DNA of 64,000 nt, taken from NCBI GenBank assembly GCA_019787685.1, contig JAHNUO010000005.1:558001-622000 (forward strand), given 5' to 3'. The notes beneath the pieces were generated by a model. The model was given only the letters and a program-made list of their open reading frames with translations, was not told where the DNA came from and made no database searches. Position 1 is the stretch's first letter. The number at the start of each line of letters is the position of its first letter. This document shows positions 31,982-42,900 of this stretch, piece by piece. A program made the translations under genes and the position numbers. The DNA comes from Chiua virens (taxonomy: Eukaryota; Basidiomycota; Agaricomycetes; Boletales; Boletaceae).

Positions 31982-34900
31982 TTACTCCCAGAGTACAATC
32001 AAAGCACCATGCGAAGATCATCTCTAGAAATTGAATGAATCCCTGATAGGGCTACCTGTGATATTGGCGTAACCCTCGTCGTCGATAGGGTCATTACATG
32101 GGGATGCCGAGCGTCGATCAGGAGACACGGAACGTCGGGGTGCAGAGCGGTGAGCTCGTTGAGGTGGGGGTACAGGGAGTATGGCACAGCGGTTATGGCG
32201 GGATGACGAGGACGAGTTCGTTGACGAGAATGAGGTAGAGGGGATGGCAGGGTGAGGAGAGCGTCGGCTCCAGGTGGATCCGGCGGCGACAGGAAGAAGT
32301 CAGTCGGACAGGGGGATGCGAGTGCATACCCAAGGAGGTCGTCCAGGGCACTGGGATTGGATATGGCCGGGGGACCAGGTGAGGCAAATGGGGCATTGAT
32401 ACATGCCGCACTCGATACGGATGTGCCCGAGTTTCCGGCACTCGAAGCAGGCCTTGTGGTAACGGGGGTGGTCATCAGGGAGGGATACCTGACCAGTCCG
32501 AAAAAGGTGTTTGGCCTCGGCGCGGTTAGAAGCGATCATTTCTGCCTCAGTAAATGGTTCAGAGGGGGCAGATGGGGTGGATGGGGCGGGCGTCGGAGTA
32601 GGATGGTGGATGCATAAGGCAAGTTCCGCTTGGTAGTGGTGGAGGTCTTCAAGAAATTCCCCCATCTGCATTTGATGAAGGACGTGTTCTAAGTAGGCGT
32701 GGATGTGGTCATGGATCTGACCGGTGATGGCCGAAAGGAGGCGGTTGTGACAGTCCCAACCAAGTAGATCGGATTGGACAAAGGTGAGGCGCTCGCATTG
32801 GAGGTATGCCAGGTAGAGGGCGTTCAAGGGGGAGTTCAAGTCGAGATGGTGTTCGATGGGGAAAGCCATCGCAGGGTCTAGGATGAGTTCGCGCATGCGG
32901 CGAAAGTACTCCGGGGTTGAGGTTGAAGAGCAAATGGTGTGAGAATGGTAGGGGAGATCTACTGACGCGATAGGAGAATGAAGAGGGTCAGGAATAGAAG
33001 TAGGAGCAGGCCATTGAGAAGGCGCTCCCCATCCTGCGCTCGCAACTGCTGAAACAGCTGGAGAAGGGGGTCAGGTGGACTCCGTGAGGGAGGACTCGGA
33101 GGAGAGGGTGGAAACATTGGTGGCAGGCATGGCCGGAGGTGGGAGCAGGCAGTGAGGGATGGATGCGGTGGGTGTGAAGATGGGGACAGAGTGGATGATC
33201 TTGTTTTCGAAGTCGGGGGTAGAGCAAGAGCGGTAAGACATAACAGCCTTGACGGAGACGGGTGGTGATGGTCTGAGCAGGGAGTGGGGTGGTTGAGGTG
33301 GTGGTTGGATCAAGAGGGAGCCGATGGAAGGGAAATCCTTGGGGTGGGTGCATTTATAGGCGTCAACCATATCCTTGGCATTACCCAAATTGGATTTGGG
33401 TTCCCATGAGTCATCGGAAGCGGAATACCCTTTCCATCGGATCAGGAATTTGCAGTTCCGTGGGTTTTTGTTGTGTTTCAAGATCTGCTCAATTTCATAT
33501 TCTTCTTCACCCGAGATAAGGTCAGGTGGTGGTTTCGGGAAATTGGCACCATAAGTTTCTGTTTCACGATAGGGCGATAACAGAGAAGTGTGGAAGACCG
33601 GGTGGATCTTCCAGGTCTTTGGGAGGTGGAGATGGTAGGTGAGTGGAGAAAGGACTTCTGTGATGGTAAAGGGTCCTTCTCGGCAAGATGCGAGTTTCAG
33701 GGAGATGAGTTCCTGTTTCAGGTTGTGGGCTTCTAGCCATACTTGGTCTCCTTTGGCAAATGGTTTGAATTTGCAGAAGGATCAGGCTTTCATAGCCTGG
33801 CGAGTGAGTTCATGGGTGGCGAGGGCTTCGTCGTGGGCAGCAGAGAGAACTTGGAGACGTTCTTCAACAGCGGGGAGTTTGGTATCCGCGATGATAGCGG
33901 GTAGGGGATGGGGTTTGTATCCCATCATCAAGAAGAATGGTGATTTGCTGGTGACGGAGTGAGGGCGGTGGTTGTGTGCGAACTCAACCATAGGGAGTAG
34001 ATCGGCCCAAGACGCTGGGTTGTTCTGGCAATACATGCGCAGATAGGTTTCGACTTCCTGATTTACCCGTTCAGTTTCACCATCAGATTGAGGGTGGTAG
34101 GTGGTAGAAAGGGAGAGGCAGTAGCCAATGAGTCGAGCGAGTTCTTTGGCGAAGGCGGAGGTGAATTGCGGTCTGCGATCGGAGATGATTTTGTCATAGA
34201 GGCCGAATTGTGTGTACACCTTATGGAAGAAAAGGCATGCTATACCTGCAGAGTTGGCGGTTTTCACTGTGGGGCAAAGAATTACCCCCTTTGTAAGGCC
34301 GTGGTCGACCACGACCATAAGTGAATCGTAGCTCTCCGCAGAGGTGGGCAAATCCGTGATAAGATCAACGGAGATGTTCTGGAATGGACGAGAACATGTG
34401 GAGGGGATCGGGGAGAGAGGCGGAGTGGTTGGGTGTGTGTTGACCTTCTGCTGTTGGCAGGCAGCACAACCAGTGACGTAGGAATGGACAAAGGAGGCGA
34501 GGCCGGGCCACCAGAATTCGGCAGTGACCAGCTGGTAAGTTTTCAGGAAACCAGGGTGTCCGGCACAGTGGGAGTCGTGGTGGCGGGCAACGATCTGCTG
34601 CCGGAGGTTGAGATCTGGGGGAACATAGACACGGCCCTGATAAGTCAGGATGCCAGCATCATACTTCCAGTCTGAGAGGCGGGCGCGGAAGGAAGATGGG
34701 AGTCCTCCATCCATTGCGTTCAAGGTGTCGAGGACGAGAGGGTCATTGGCCGAAGACTTGGTGATGAGGGCCTGGAGGTCAAGGGTGATGAGGTTAATGA
34801 ATACATTGTCGGGGAGGAGGGTGACATTCTCATTGTCAGAGTCAGAGGTGATATGATCCAGACAGTGAGATAGGGCGTCAGGACTGCTGAGGAGTTTTCC

Positions 34901-35155
34901 CGGTACATGGGAGAAAGTCAGGTCAAAGTCGGCAAGGTCAAGCAGCCAACAGCCTGTTGGCAGTTTAGGTTCTGGGGTTGACAGAAGTATGTCAGATTTT
35001 TGTGGTCCGAGAAGACCGTGATGGGGTGTGCGCTTCCATGCAGGTGGTGGCACCAGGCTTTGAGGGATCTGATGACCGCAAGGAGTTCATGATCATAGAT
35101 GTCATAGTTTTGTTCCACAGCATTGAAAGACTGCGAAAGGTAAGAACAGGGTTTC

Positions 35156-35710
35156 TGTTAGTGACCGTGCGACTTGGAGGTAGCCAACTCCGGATCTCGG
35201 GAGTTGTAGCATTGGACGGGACTTGGCTTCACCGTATGTGGTGCACCCTTGTCACAGTCTGTCCCTATATTTTGGACATACAGAGAACGGAGGTAGATAT
35301 ATGACTCAACACATGAAGTGGAGTCGAGCGGAGTAAAGACCGTCAAGGTCTTACGGAGTGTTTGGAGTGAGTCATACAAATAAACTAATATTCAGACTAA
35401 GGGTACACAGTCGGGGTACTACAGTTTATATACTCGGAGTGGAATGGAGATTAGTAATGGAGTTGGTAAGAACTGAGTAAGACGGAAGATCGGGAAACTA
35501 CATAGCCAGAGGTAAGTCGGGTACTGAGAAAGCTGGAGCTGTGCTCATAAGCGAGACACAGGTTATGTACTAAAATAAAAGAGGAAACATATATACGTAA
35601 CGGAGGTCCGGGATCACGGAGTTGTGTCCTGAGGGTGATCGACCCGGAGTTATCGTCTAAGAGATATGGAGTTATATCCGGAGGAACGGAGAACGGAGTG
35701 GTATATGACA
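35156..35710 (+). repeat. solo LTR related to family LTR2, inside B pol
   Basis: 555 bp, TGTTAGTGACC...GTATATGACA, with a perfect TSD GTTTC (35151-35155, 35711-35715). It shares long stretches with the LTR2 copies (GACTTGGCTTCACCGTATG, GGTGCACCCTTGTCAC, ACAGTTTATATACTCGGAGT). Removing it restores the RNase H region of B. Confidence 0.85.
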
Positions 35711-37004
35711 GTTTCCAGTCGCCATTGATATCGGTCTGGAGGAGGACACTGCTGGTAGTGTATTTGGACGCGTCCGTAGCGATGGCAAAGGGTCAAGAGG
35801 TGTCAGGAAACTGGAGAACCAGATCTGTGGTAAAGGCCTTTTTGAGGCGTTCAAAGGCATTGACCTGAGGGGGTCCCCAAGTCCAAGGAGCGTCTTTCTT
35901 GGTAAGATCGACGAGGGGTCACGCAATAGTTGAGTAGTCGGGGATAAACCGACAGTAGAAGTTGGCGAAGCCCATGAATGATCAGACGTCCTTGAGCTTG
36001 GTGGGAGTTGGCCAATCGGCAATGCCAGTGACCTTAATAGGGTCCATGGCGAGTTTGCTGGGGTGGGCGATCATACTGAGGTATTCGACCTCAGTAGTGG
36101 CAAAGTGGCACTTCTCAAGTTTGAGGTGAAGGTCAAGTTCCTTCATGCAGGCGAGAACGCGTTTGGTGCATTCAGTATGGTCTGCCTCATTCTCGGAGAA
36201 GATCAGGAGGTTGTCCATGTAGATAACAAGCCATCCTTCAGCAATCATATTGCGGAAGGAGTCATTCATGAACCGTTGGAAGGTGGCAGGGGAATTGGTC
36301 AGTCTGAAGAACATGACCGTAGGTTCAAAGAGGCCATGATGGGTGATGAAGGCGGCTTTCCATTGGTGCCCGTCTTTGATTCGGACATTGTTGTAACCTC
36401 ATCGGATGTCAAACTTGGTGAAGAGTTTAGCGTCTTTGAGTTTGTCGACGAGGTCGGTGATCAAGGGTAGTGGGTAGGCGTCATGGACGGTATGTTTGTT
36501 TACGTAATGGTAATCTTGGCAGGGTTGGAGTTTGCCATCCTTTTTCTTGACAAAGAAGAAGGGGGAGGCCTGTGGGGAGTTAGACAGTCGGATCTTACCA
36601 TTGGCAAGGTGTTTGTCGATGAATTCGTCGGTGGCTTTCCATTCATTGGGGGACAAGGGGTAAACTTTCCCGACCTTGGGTTGGAATGAGTCTTTAAGAT
36701 GGATCTCATGGTCGCAGGTCCAGGATGGAGGCATCTGGTTGAAGGGTTCCTTCACGAATACAGATTCGAATTCTTGGTATTCCGAAGGGAGGGTGACCTT
36801 GGCTTTGGGAGCTGCGGCTGCAAGGGAAGTGGCATTGGTAAGCTTCTTGGGTTGGGTGGTCCGAACGAAGCGTTGCCCTGCGTGCATTACACGGTTCACA
36901 GAGTGTTGTACTGAGCCAATCGTGAAGCGATGGCCCTGTTGGGTGTCGAGGTAGTCGTAGAGTTTACCATCCCAGATGGGATCGGTATCAAGGTGGCGAA
37001 CCGG

Positions 37005-37968
37005 TGTAGAAAAAGAAAAAAAAATAGGTGATAAGAAGAAAGGTGGGGCGATAGGTTTGTCCCAAGGGGGGTTATATTTGAACATCAGCAAACCAACCAT
37101 TATCTGGACAGTGCTGGACAGCTCTGGACAGTTTTCGACAGAAAGGTTCCCAACTGTCTAGAACTGGACAGATTTTCGAAAAAAAATCCTGCCTCTAAAC
37201 TTCTTCTGAAAATTTCACAAGGTAAAATTTCCATCAAATGGAGCCAATTGAGATAGTTTTTGTGAGCCTAGACATTGATTTGCTTGTGTGGCGAGCCCAA
37301 ACTTTCAACAGTGTGAAGGCTGTTCCACTGATGAAGGAATGATGGATTCAGGTTTGTCTAAGAGTCCTAGAGGCTGCTGAATGATCCGGAATGAAAAGCG
37401 GTCGATGTAAAAAAGTAGCCAGGTGGAGGCGAGGACATGAGAGTATTGTTTTGAGTAAATGAGACGCAGAGGAACGATAGGACAAGGTAAAAGAAAAACT
37501 ATCCAGCTCACTCACACACGGGAGAGTAAACCGGAGATCTCCTGAACGCAGAAAGACCATATTTTTGTGTTAGAAACATGGTTTTATAGTCCTGGGCATA
37601 ACCCAGGACTGTAAAAGGTAATCCGACCCTAAGTAAGTGTACAGGATTGACGTAGGGTGAGTATGCTAAGAAGGAGTGTCAAACCTTGTAGATGACAAAG
37701 AAAGAAAAGATGTTAGGATAGTAATGACCTTAATAAGGCCAAATCGAGTAGAACAAGTCAAATCGGATGAAGCAGAATATGTACAAAGGAACCAGATTGG
37801 ATTGCGTTGACTTGGATTGGACTCAGATTGGATTCAGATGATCTGTAAACGCTAGGAATGAAACTGGGCTGGCACGAAGTCGATGGCGGATGAGACGGGA
37901 GGTAATATGACATGATGAAGAGCGAGGAAAGTGTATCCTACAACCATAGGGAGTATCTAACTCCTACA
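37005..37968 (-). repeat. LTR-like insertion, family LTR4, 964 bp, inside B pol
   Basis: Begins TGTAGAAAAA and ends AACTCCTACA. Flanks are CCGG (37001-37004) and CTGG (37969-37972), again a 4-bp duplication differing by a CpG transition. The segment 37085-37170 has repeated GGACAG/CTGGACAG units also found near 41340-41530. No ORF is recognisable as coding. Confidence 0.65.
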
Positions 37969-38484
37969 CTGGGCGGTTCGGGGGAGAATGGGCGAGTTTG
38001 GCGGAGTGGCGGGGTTCGTTGGTGGTGATAGGTGGGAGGTCGGGTTCGGGATTGGAAATGGTGATGGTTTTGGCAATCCAATCAATAGTAGGGTTGGTCG
38101 CTTTGAGCCAAGGTAGTCCGAGGATCACGTTTTCGGAACCACAGTGAATGATGTGGAACTTTACGTGTTGGAGCATTCCACCAAGAGCGATCCTGAGGGT
38201 GGTGGTGAATTTGATATCACCGTTCTTGTTCATGGTAGCATCGACGTTCCGAACCAGGATAGGTTTGGGAAGACACTCTTTAGGGAATTTGTTCTTCTGG
38301 ACGAAGTGCCAGTCGATACAGTTGATTCTGGCCCCAGAGTCAATTAGGGCATGGGTGTCGACGTCTTTTGAGGTACTAGTAGCGTTCAATCTAACAGGGA
38401 TTTGCATAGATTGGGACAAGAGCTCAGCTACTAGTACATGGGTGCGAGAATGGGAAGATACTGGCGTTGAATCGGTCTTCCTCC

Positions 38485-39507
38485 TTAAAAACCCATGACT
38501 GGAGTGGTCACCTTGTTAATGCTCATGGCGTCTTCTTCATTGTTGACTTCAACTTCGATGAGAGAGGGGATGGGTTCTTGTTTGGGTTCTGCTTTCTGCA
38601 CCTTTTTGGAGGTAGATGCAGGAGTGGTCAAGGGTTTGGTCATGAAGACCAGGCAGGAGGAGATGCGATGACCGGGTTGGTGGCATCGGAAGCAGAGGTT
38701 ATTGTCGAAGCATCGCTTTCGTTCAGCTTTGATCATTTTGGGAACACGGACGGCGTCTACATCCATGGCATCGGGGTCTCGCTCCTTCTTGCGAGGGGGG
38801 TTGTCATGGAAAACAACAGCGGCAGTGAGTTTCTTGTTTCAACAGGCTATCTCGTCGGCACGTTCCCATTGGGTTTTGAAGTGCACGGCTTGGGTATGCC
38901 ACTTGTCGATCGTGGTAGGAACCATATCCATGCCTTGGATGCGCCTCATGAGAGATGGGGGAAGGCCGGCTGTGAAGAAGTTAATGAGGACTGAGTCGGA
39001 GCCAGTAAGTCCAGTGGTGGTGACCTTGTTGCAGAAGGAGGAGATGAAGGAGGGGACATCTTCATTTTTGGTGATGTGGGTGGTAGAGAGCCAGGCGATG
39101 GTGTTGCCCTTGGTGTCGTGGTGTTCGAAGTCCTTTCGGAACTCCATTTGCCAGTCGATCCAGGTACCAAAGGATCTAGCAGTGATGGACTTGGTGCGGA
39201 ATGTATCGGCCCAAGTCAAAGCAGATCCCTTGGTCATGAAAGAGAGAGCGAATGCAATTCGCTTGTTTTCGGTGTTGTAGACATCTTCGTTTACGAAGAG
39301 GTAGGTGGCGACATCATTGAGCCAGGGTATGGCACGATCATAGGAGCCGTTAAAGGCTGAGGGTTTTCCGAGGTGAAGTTCAACTGCCTTGTTAGACATG
39401 TTGGTAGTCGTGGTGGTGGGTTGCGGTAATTGTACCGACGGAGTAATGATGGATGGGTTTGGGTTCCGGATAGATGGTGGTCCAGGGATCGGCCTTCGTG
39501 GGGTCAT
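38485..39507 (-). pseudogene. Gypsy B gag, interrupted by one TGA
   Basis: Close copy of A's gag (MSNKAVELHLGKPSAFNGSY) with the zinc knuckle CFRCHQPGHRISSC. A TGA at 38839-38841 interrupts it where A reads CGA (Arg). It ends at the same GGGTTTTTAA context. An upstream in-frame ATG at 39505-39507 corresponds to ACG in A. Confidence 0.88.
38488..38494 (-). promoter_or_regulatory. candidate -1 frameshift heptamer in copy B
   Basis: GGGTTTT immediately before the gag stop, identical in sequence and frame position to 21135-21141 of copy A. Confidence 0.55.
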
Positions 39508-39801
39508 AGGGAATGCGAAGGTGGCAAGTGCAGGGAGGTCAAGTGATTGATGAAGATGATCAGCTAGTTGCTGGGTTTTGTCCTCCGAGTCAAGGTGTTC
39601 GACGTTGATGTCAAAGTCTGCTTCCTGGGGTTCAGAAAGTGGAGTTGAGGGTTCAGGGTTTTCATCAGATAGATCAGATGATGGGGTGTTAGATGTCCGA
39701 AGACTCTAACTAGGGTTCAAGAGTGGAAGGGTGGGTGGTCATCCTGCAATGGTGGGCAGCTAGCTGCACAAAGGCAGGCTGTATAGGTAGTCTTGATCTT
39801 A

Positions 39802-40527
39802 TGTTACAATAGTTCCAGGTAGGACCTAGCGTAGCCGCAAAAGCGCCAAGTACCAAGTGGCTGTGATAACTCAAACAACCACCACTTGATATGTGGTGTG
39901 CTGAAGAGTCGAATGAGGGTTTCTGGTCAGCGGGTTGCTACCAGAGAGACGAGTGAAAACTCAGGCATTGCTGAGAGTTGTCCAGTTGGGAATCTATACC
40001 CGAGGGACGGTCGAGGGTCAAGGGTTGACTATGATGAGTCCGAGTGTTCACGTAGGACTAAGAGTAGTCTGGTCAAGTGGTCACAGGCGCTATGGCGAGT
40101 GGAGCAGAGATACTCAGCTAGATTGTGGAGATCAAGACTAGTGTACACAAGTATCACTGCGAGATATTTATACTACGAGAATCGTGCACGGACCAGGTAA
40201 CTAAAAGGGGTAGGCCAGAAGAGCGGAAGAGCGAAGGGCCAAAAGGGAAGTGCATGATATCCAAAAGGGGTGGCCAAGAAGAGCGGAACGGAAGGAAGGG
40301 CCAAAAGGGAAATCATATGATGCGAAAGCAATGGACGATGACAAAGGTGAAATGACTAAGTGCGATGCCATCGGATGATGACGTGAAAGGAAAGAGTAAG
40401 CATGCGGGTAAAGCCGATGCTGGTTACGTAAGGTGAAAAGGGCGAAGTACGGATGAACGTACAAGTATACCTAAGTATCGAGTAGAGTGAAGTAGTACAA
40501 GTCAAAGAAAAGAAAGAGATCGTAACA
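39802..40527 (-). repeat. 5' LTR of Gypsy B (family LTR1)
   Basis: 726 bp, TGTTACAATAG...GATCGTAACA. The primer-binding site complementary to its R start lies at 39789-39799. Confidence 0.92.
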
Positions 40528-41238
40528 CCTATGGCACTTGGAAAGAAGAGGGCGTTTCTTCTTTACTACAGCCTTCATACCAGCTTTCTTCAAGTGACAA
40601 CAGATAGTCTGGGGAGAGATGGGATGGTTCTTGACATCCTGAAGAGTCTTGGTGATCTGAACAGCATTTTCAGCCTTTCCAGTACCAAGAAGTCGAATGG
40701 CATGTCGCATATCAGTGGGAAAAATGATGGATGGATGACCACCAGTGGCTTTGGGAAGGTTGGGACAGTGTTCAGTGCGAATACAACTGATGGTAGAGTT
40801 ACTGAATCCAGTAGAAGTGGAGATCTGACAAGTTGTTTGACCCAATTCCAAGAAAGCAATAACTTGGTTGATTTGATCAGTGGAAAGGGATTTCATGGTG
40901 AAAGAAGTGGTAAAAGGAATGGTGTTTGGCTGTGTTTATGTCTTGTTGAACTGTTTATCCATCACATGACTCAATGCTGACATAATATCCCAGTGCAACA
41001 TATGAGTTCTGTGTTTCAATATAACAGCAACAAAACTGTTCCAATGACACGAGTGATTTAAAATGGTCATATCTCCACCACCCCTGGGCCAAATCACATG
41101 ACCCAGGGGCCGATTTGTAGCCAATGGCTTGTACATCATTTGGTCCCACTACTACTAAGCGAGATTCCCACAGGTGTTTGCAGTGCGCTTCGCGCACTGC
41201 GTCAGGGTTAGTTATTGGAACAGTTTTGTTGCCCACTG
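40528..41238 (-). mobile_element. Tc1/mariner element 1, 5' part: TIR and transposase N-terminus
   Basis: Minus strand: start at 40896 (MKSLSTDQINQVIAFLELGQ), helix-turn-helix region TTCQISTSTGFSNSTISCIR, then ICCHLKKAGMKAVVKKKRPL, LSKCHR up to the insertion of B. The frame continues exactly at 25846 on the plus strand once B and the inversion are undone. The terminal inverted repeat is 41026-41238, with the canonical Tc1 end CAGTGGGCAACAAAAC next to TA (41239-41240). Confidence 0.83.
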
Positions 41239-41295
41239 TAGCTGACATCAAGGTAAGTGGCATTGGTATATTTGATTATATGATAATAATGGTCC
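41239..41295 (+). pseudogene. Plavaka fragment duplicated at the far side of mariner 1
   Basis: Reads TAGCTGACATCAAG then a GTAAGTGG donor and intron start. It is almost identical to the reverse complement of 28784-28840. The same 55 bp therefore flanks both ends of mariner 1, far longer than a TA duplication. Confidence 0.6.
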
Positions 41296-41332
41296 AGCAT
41301 GTTCAGCTGTTTACAGCTCATTTTTCTTGTGT

Positions 41333-42400
41333 GAATACATCAGCAAACCAACCCTCAGCTGGACAAGATTGGACAGACTGGGCCAGACTAGACAGACCTG
41401 GACAGCTTGACAGACTTTCCAGCTCTCCCCAACAAGGTACCTAACTGGGGGGGCTTTGACAGACTGTCCCAGTACTTCCCAGACTGTCCCAGATGACTAA
41501 TACTGGGACAGTCTAGAACAGTCTGGTGGAAAATACCCTATACATTCAATAAATACATTATTAAATTGATCCCAATCACTCAATGTACAAAGAAACAATA
41601 TGACATTGCAAGTGATAACTACACAAGCACAACTATATATATACATTATAAACAAATACAATAGCTAGATAATAATAAGGATAAGTAAGTGTACAAATTT
41701 AGGTGTCCACTAAGTGGCCACTTGGGGCTTATACATAACCTGTAAGAACAGACCAGTTCCAAAGGACCTGGTTGTCCCAAGGGCAGAGTCACTGCTCTGA
41801 TAACTTACCTGATGGTTAAGCTCAAGACAAGATTGTGGAGGATTAGATAAGTGGAAGATTTTATTTTGTATACACATTAGAACATGTTTTATATATCTAC
41901 TGTAATGCTATGCTGTACTTGTAGTAAGGACTAATGGTACTGCATGTATGATCATAACTAATTGTATCATAGTACCTAAGGTACTGTAATTAGTCTATCA
42001 TTGTTCTGGTACTTCCAGAAGTGGAAGCCTCGGAAGTGTAGGAACTACCCAGAATGATCAGAACAGTTTATATATATTCTAACACATTATGGTTTTCTGT
42101 ACAGTTTATAAGACTGATGTCCTTCAAGCACAAACAGGAATACTTGGAGCTTTAGTATTCCATTAGTAATAAATACTGTTATATCTAACTGACATTCCTG
42201 GGAAGAGCCACAGCTACATTGTCTGCTTGGATCAGTATCATGATCTAGTATTAATGGATTAGTCTGAGTTGCCATTGACATCTACTAGTAATAGTAATCT
42301 AAAAGTAGTCTGCATCTTCCTCACTCTCATAATTCTTATCCTTGTTCTCACTAGTGATGAGTGTAGCTATATTCTACTTGTCATATCACAGATGGCATCA
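41333..42400. repeat. unclassified transposon-like DNA
   Basis: Positions 41340-41530 are dense in GGACAG/CTGTCC units (CAGCAAACCAACC, TTGGACAGACTGG, GACTGTCCCAG) shared with 37080-37170. The A/T-rich rest (to about 42100) has LTR-like character but no terminus could be defined. No gene was seen in 42100-42400. Confidence 0.4.
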
Positions 42401-42414
42401 GTAATTGGTTAGAG

Positions 42415-42900
42415 ATGGATGCTGTGGCTGAGTCCAAGAGATTAAAGGACATTGCCAACAATATACACAATGACTTCAAGTATGTAGCACAATTGCTGGT
42501 TCCTCAACTTCATAGTCTCACACTCCCGATCAACATCTGGTTGCAAAAGGCCATGCTCAGGCAGCAGCAAGTTGCTACACTTCTGAGCAATTTCTCATAT
42601 CTTGATGACATTCAAATGGTATGTTCATTTCTTACTTCATTTCACTTGGGTGCTCATGCATGCTTAGGTTGATGGGTCTGCTGTGGTAGTCCCTTTTGGA
42701 CACCCAGCAGTGGTGCAACTCATCTTGCATGTGCTCTGGAAGGATAACTACTCTACATACCTACCAGACAATGCAAACATCAACATGGTTGTCACATTTG
42801 CTGATACCATCATACATTGGATATTGCAAGATCATGGTAATATTTCTGTTTCCCAGAGTGAGTTTAACACTTGTGAAAATACAAGTGAATGAAAAGTGAT
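42415..42900 (+). pseudogene. DUF6532-type protein fragment
   Basis: Exon 1 (42415 on) reads MDAVAESKRLKDIANNIHND then FKYVAQLLVPQL. After a GT..AG intron (about 42620-42667), VDGSAVVVPFGHPAVVQLIL, HVLWKDNYSTYLPD and MVVTFADTIIHWILQDHG. This resembles the DUF6532 core common in Agaricomycetes (FxHPxIxxIxxxxWF..FxDRxxxxxIA..). It stops near 42895 with no C-terminus, so it is probably a fragment. Confidence 0.5.

Larger units (their letters stand above)
31999..38419 (-). pseudogene. Gypsy B pol, disrupted
   Basis: All domains of A's pol can be followed. Protease (ALIDSGARINCIDW) is at 38419-37970. RT runs from about 36970, with an in-frame TGA at 36399-36401 where A has Trp. The catalytic box reads YMDN instead of YMDD (about 36215). 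RNase H is split by a solo LTR at 35156-35710. Integrase is at 34900-34000. TGA at 33782-33784 and 33071-33073 lies where A has CGA. The chromodomain (EEYEIEQILKH..FLIRWKGYS) is at about 33510-33390. The C-terminal extension ends with CFECRKLGHIRIEC and CPICLTWSPGHIQSQC. Stops, the RT change and insertions make it non-functional; homology to A is otherwise continuous. Confidence 0.88.
30639..40527 (-). mobile_element. Ty3/Gypsy chromodomain retrotransposon, copy B (decayed, with nested LTR insertions)
   Basis: Same family as A. The left LTR at 30639-31981 is 726 bp once its nested insertion is removed. The right LTR is 39802-40527 (726 bp). The right flank is CCTAT (40528-40532); the matching copy of the duplication is now at 25846-25850 (ATAGG, inverted). 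Three foreign insertions sit inside (30684-31296, 35156-35710, 37005-37968). The gag and pol frames carry several TGA codons. It lies within mariner 1. Confidence 0.9.

Noticed and set aside
35156..35710. Host gene fragment inside B pol
   Set aside because: A perfect GTTTC duplication, TG..CA ends and similarity to LTR2 identify a solo LTR.
39505..39507. Upstream ATG as the true gag start in copy B
   Set aside because: Copy A has ACG there; ACG to ATG is a typical CpG deamination, so the shared MSNK start is preferred.
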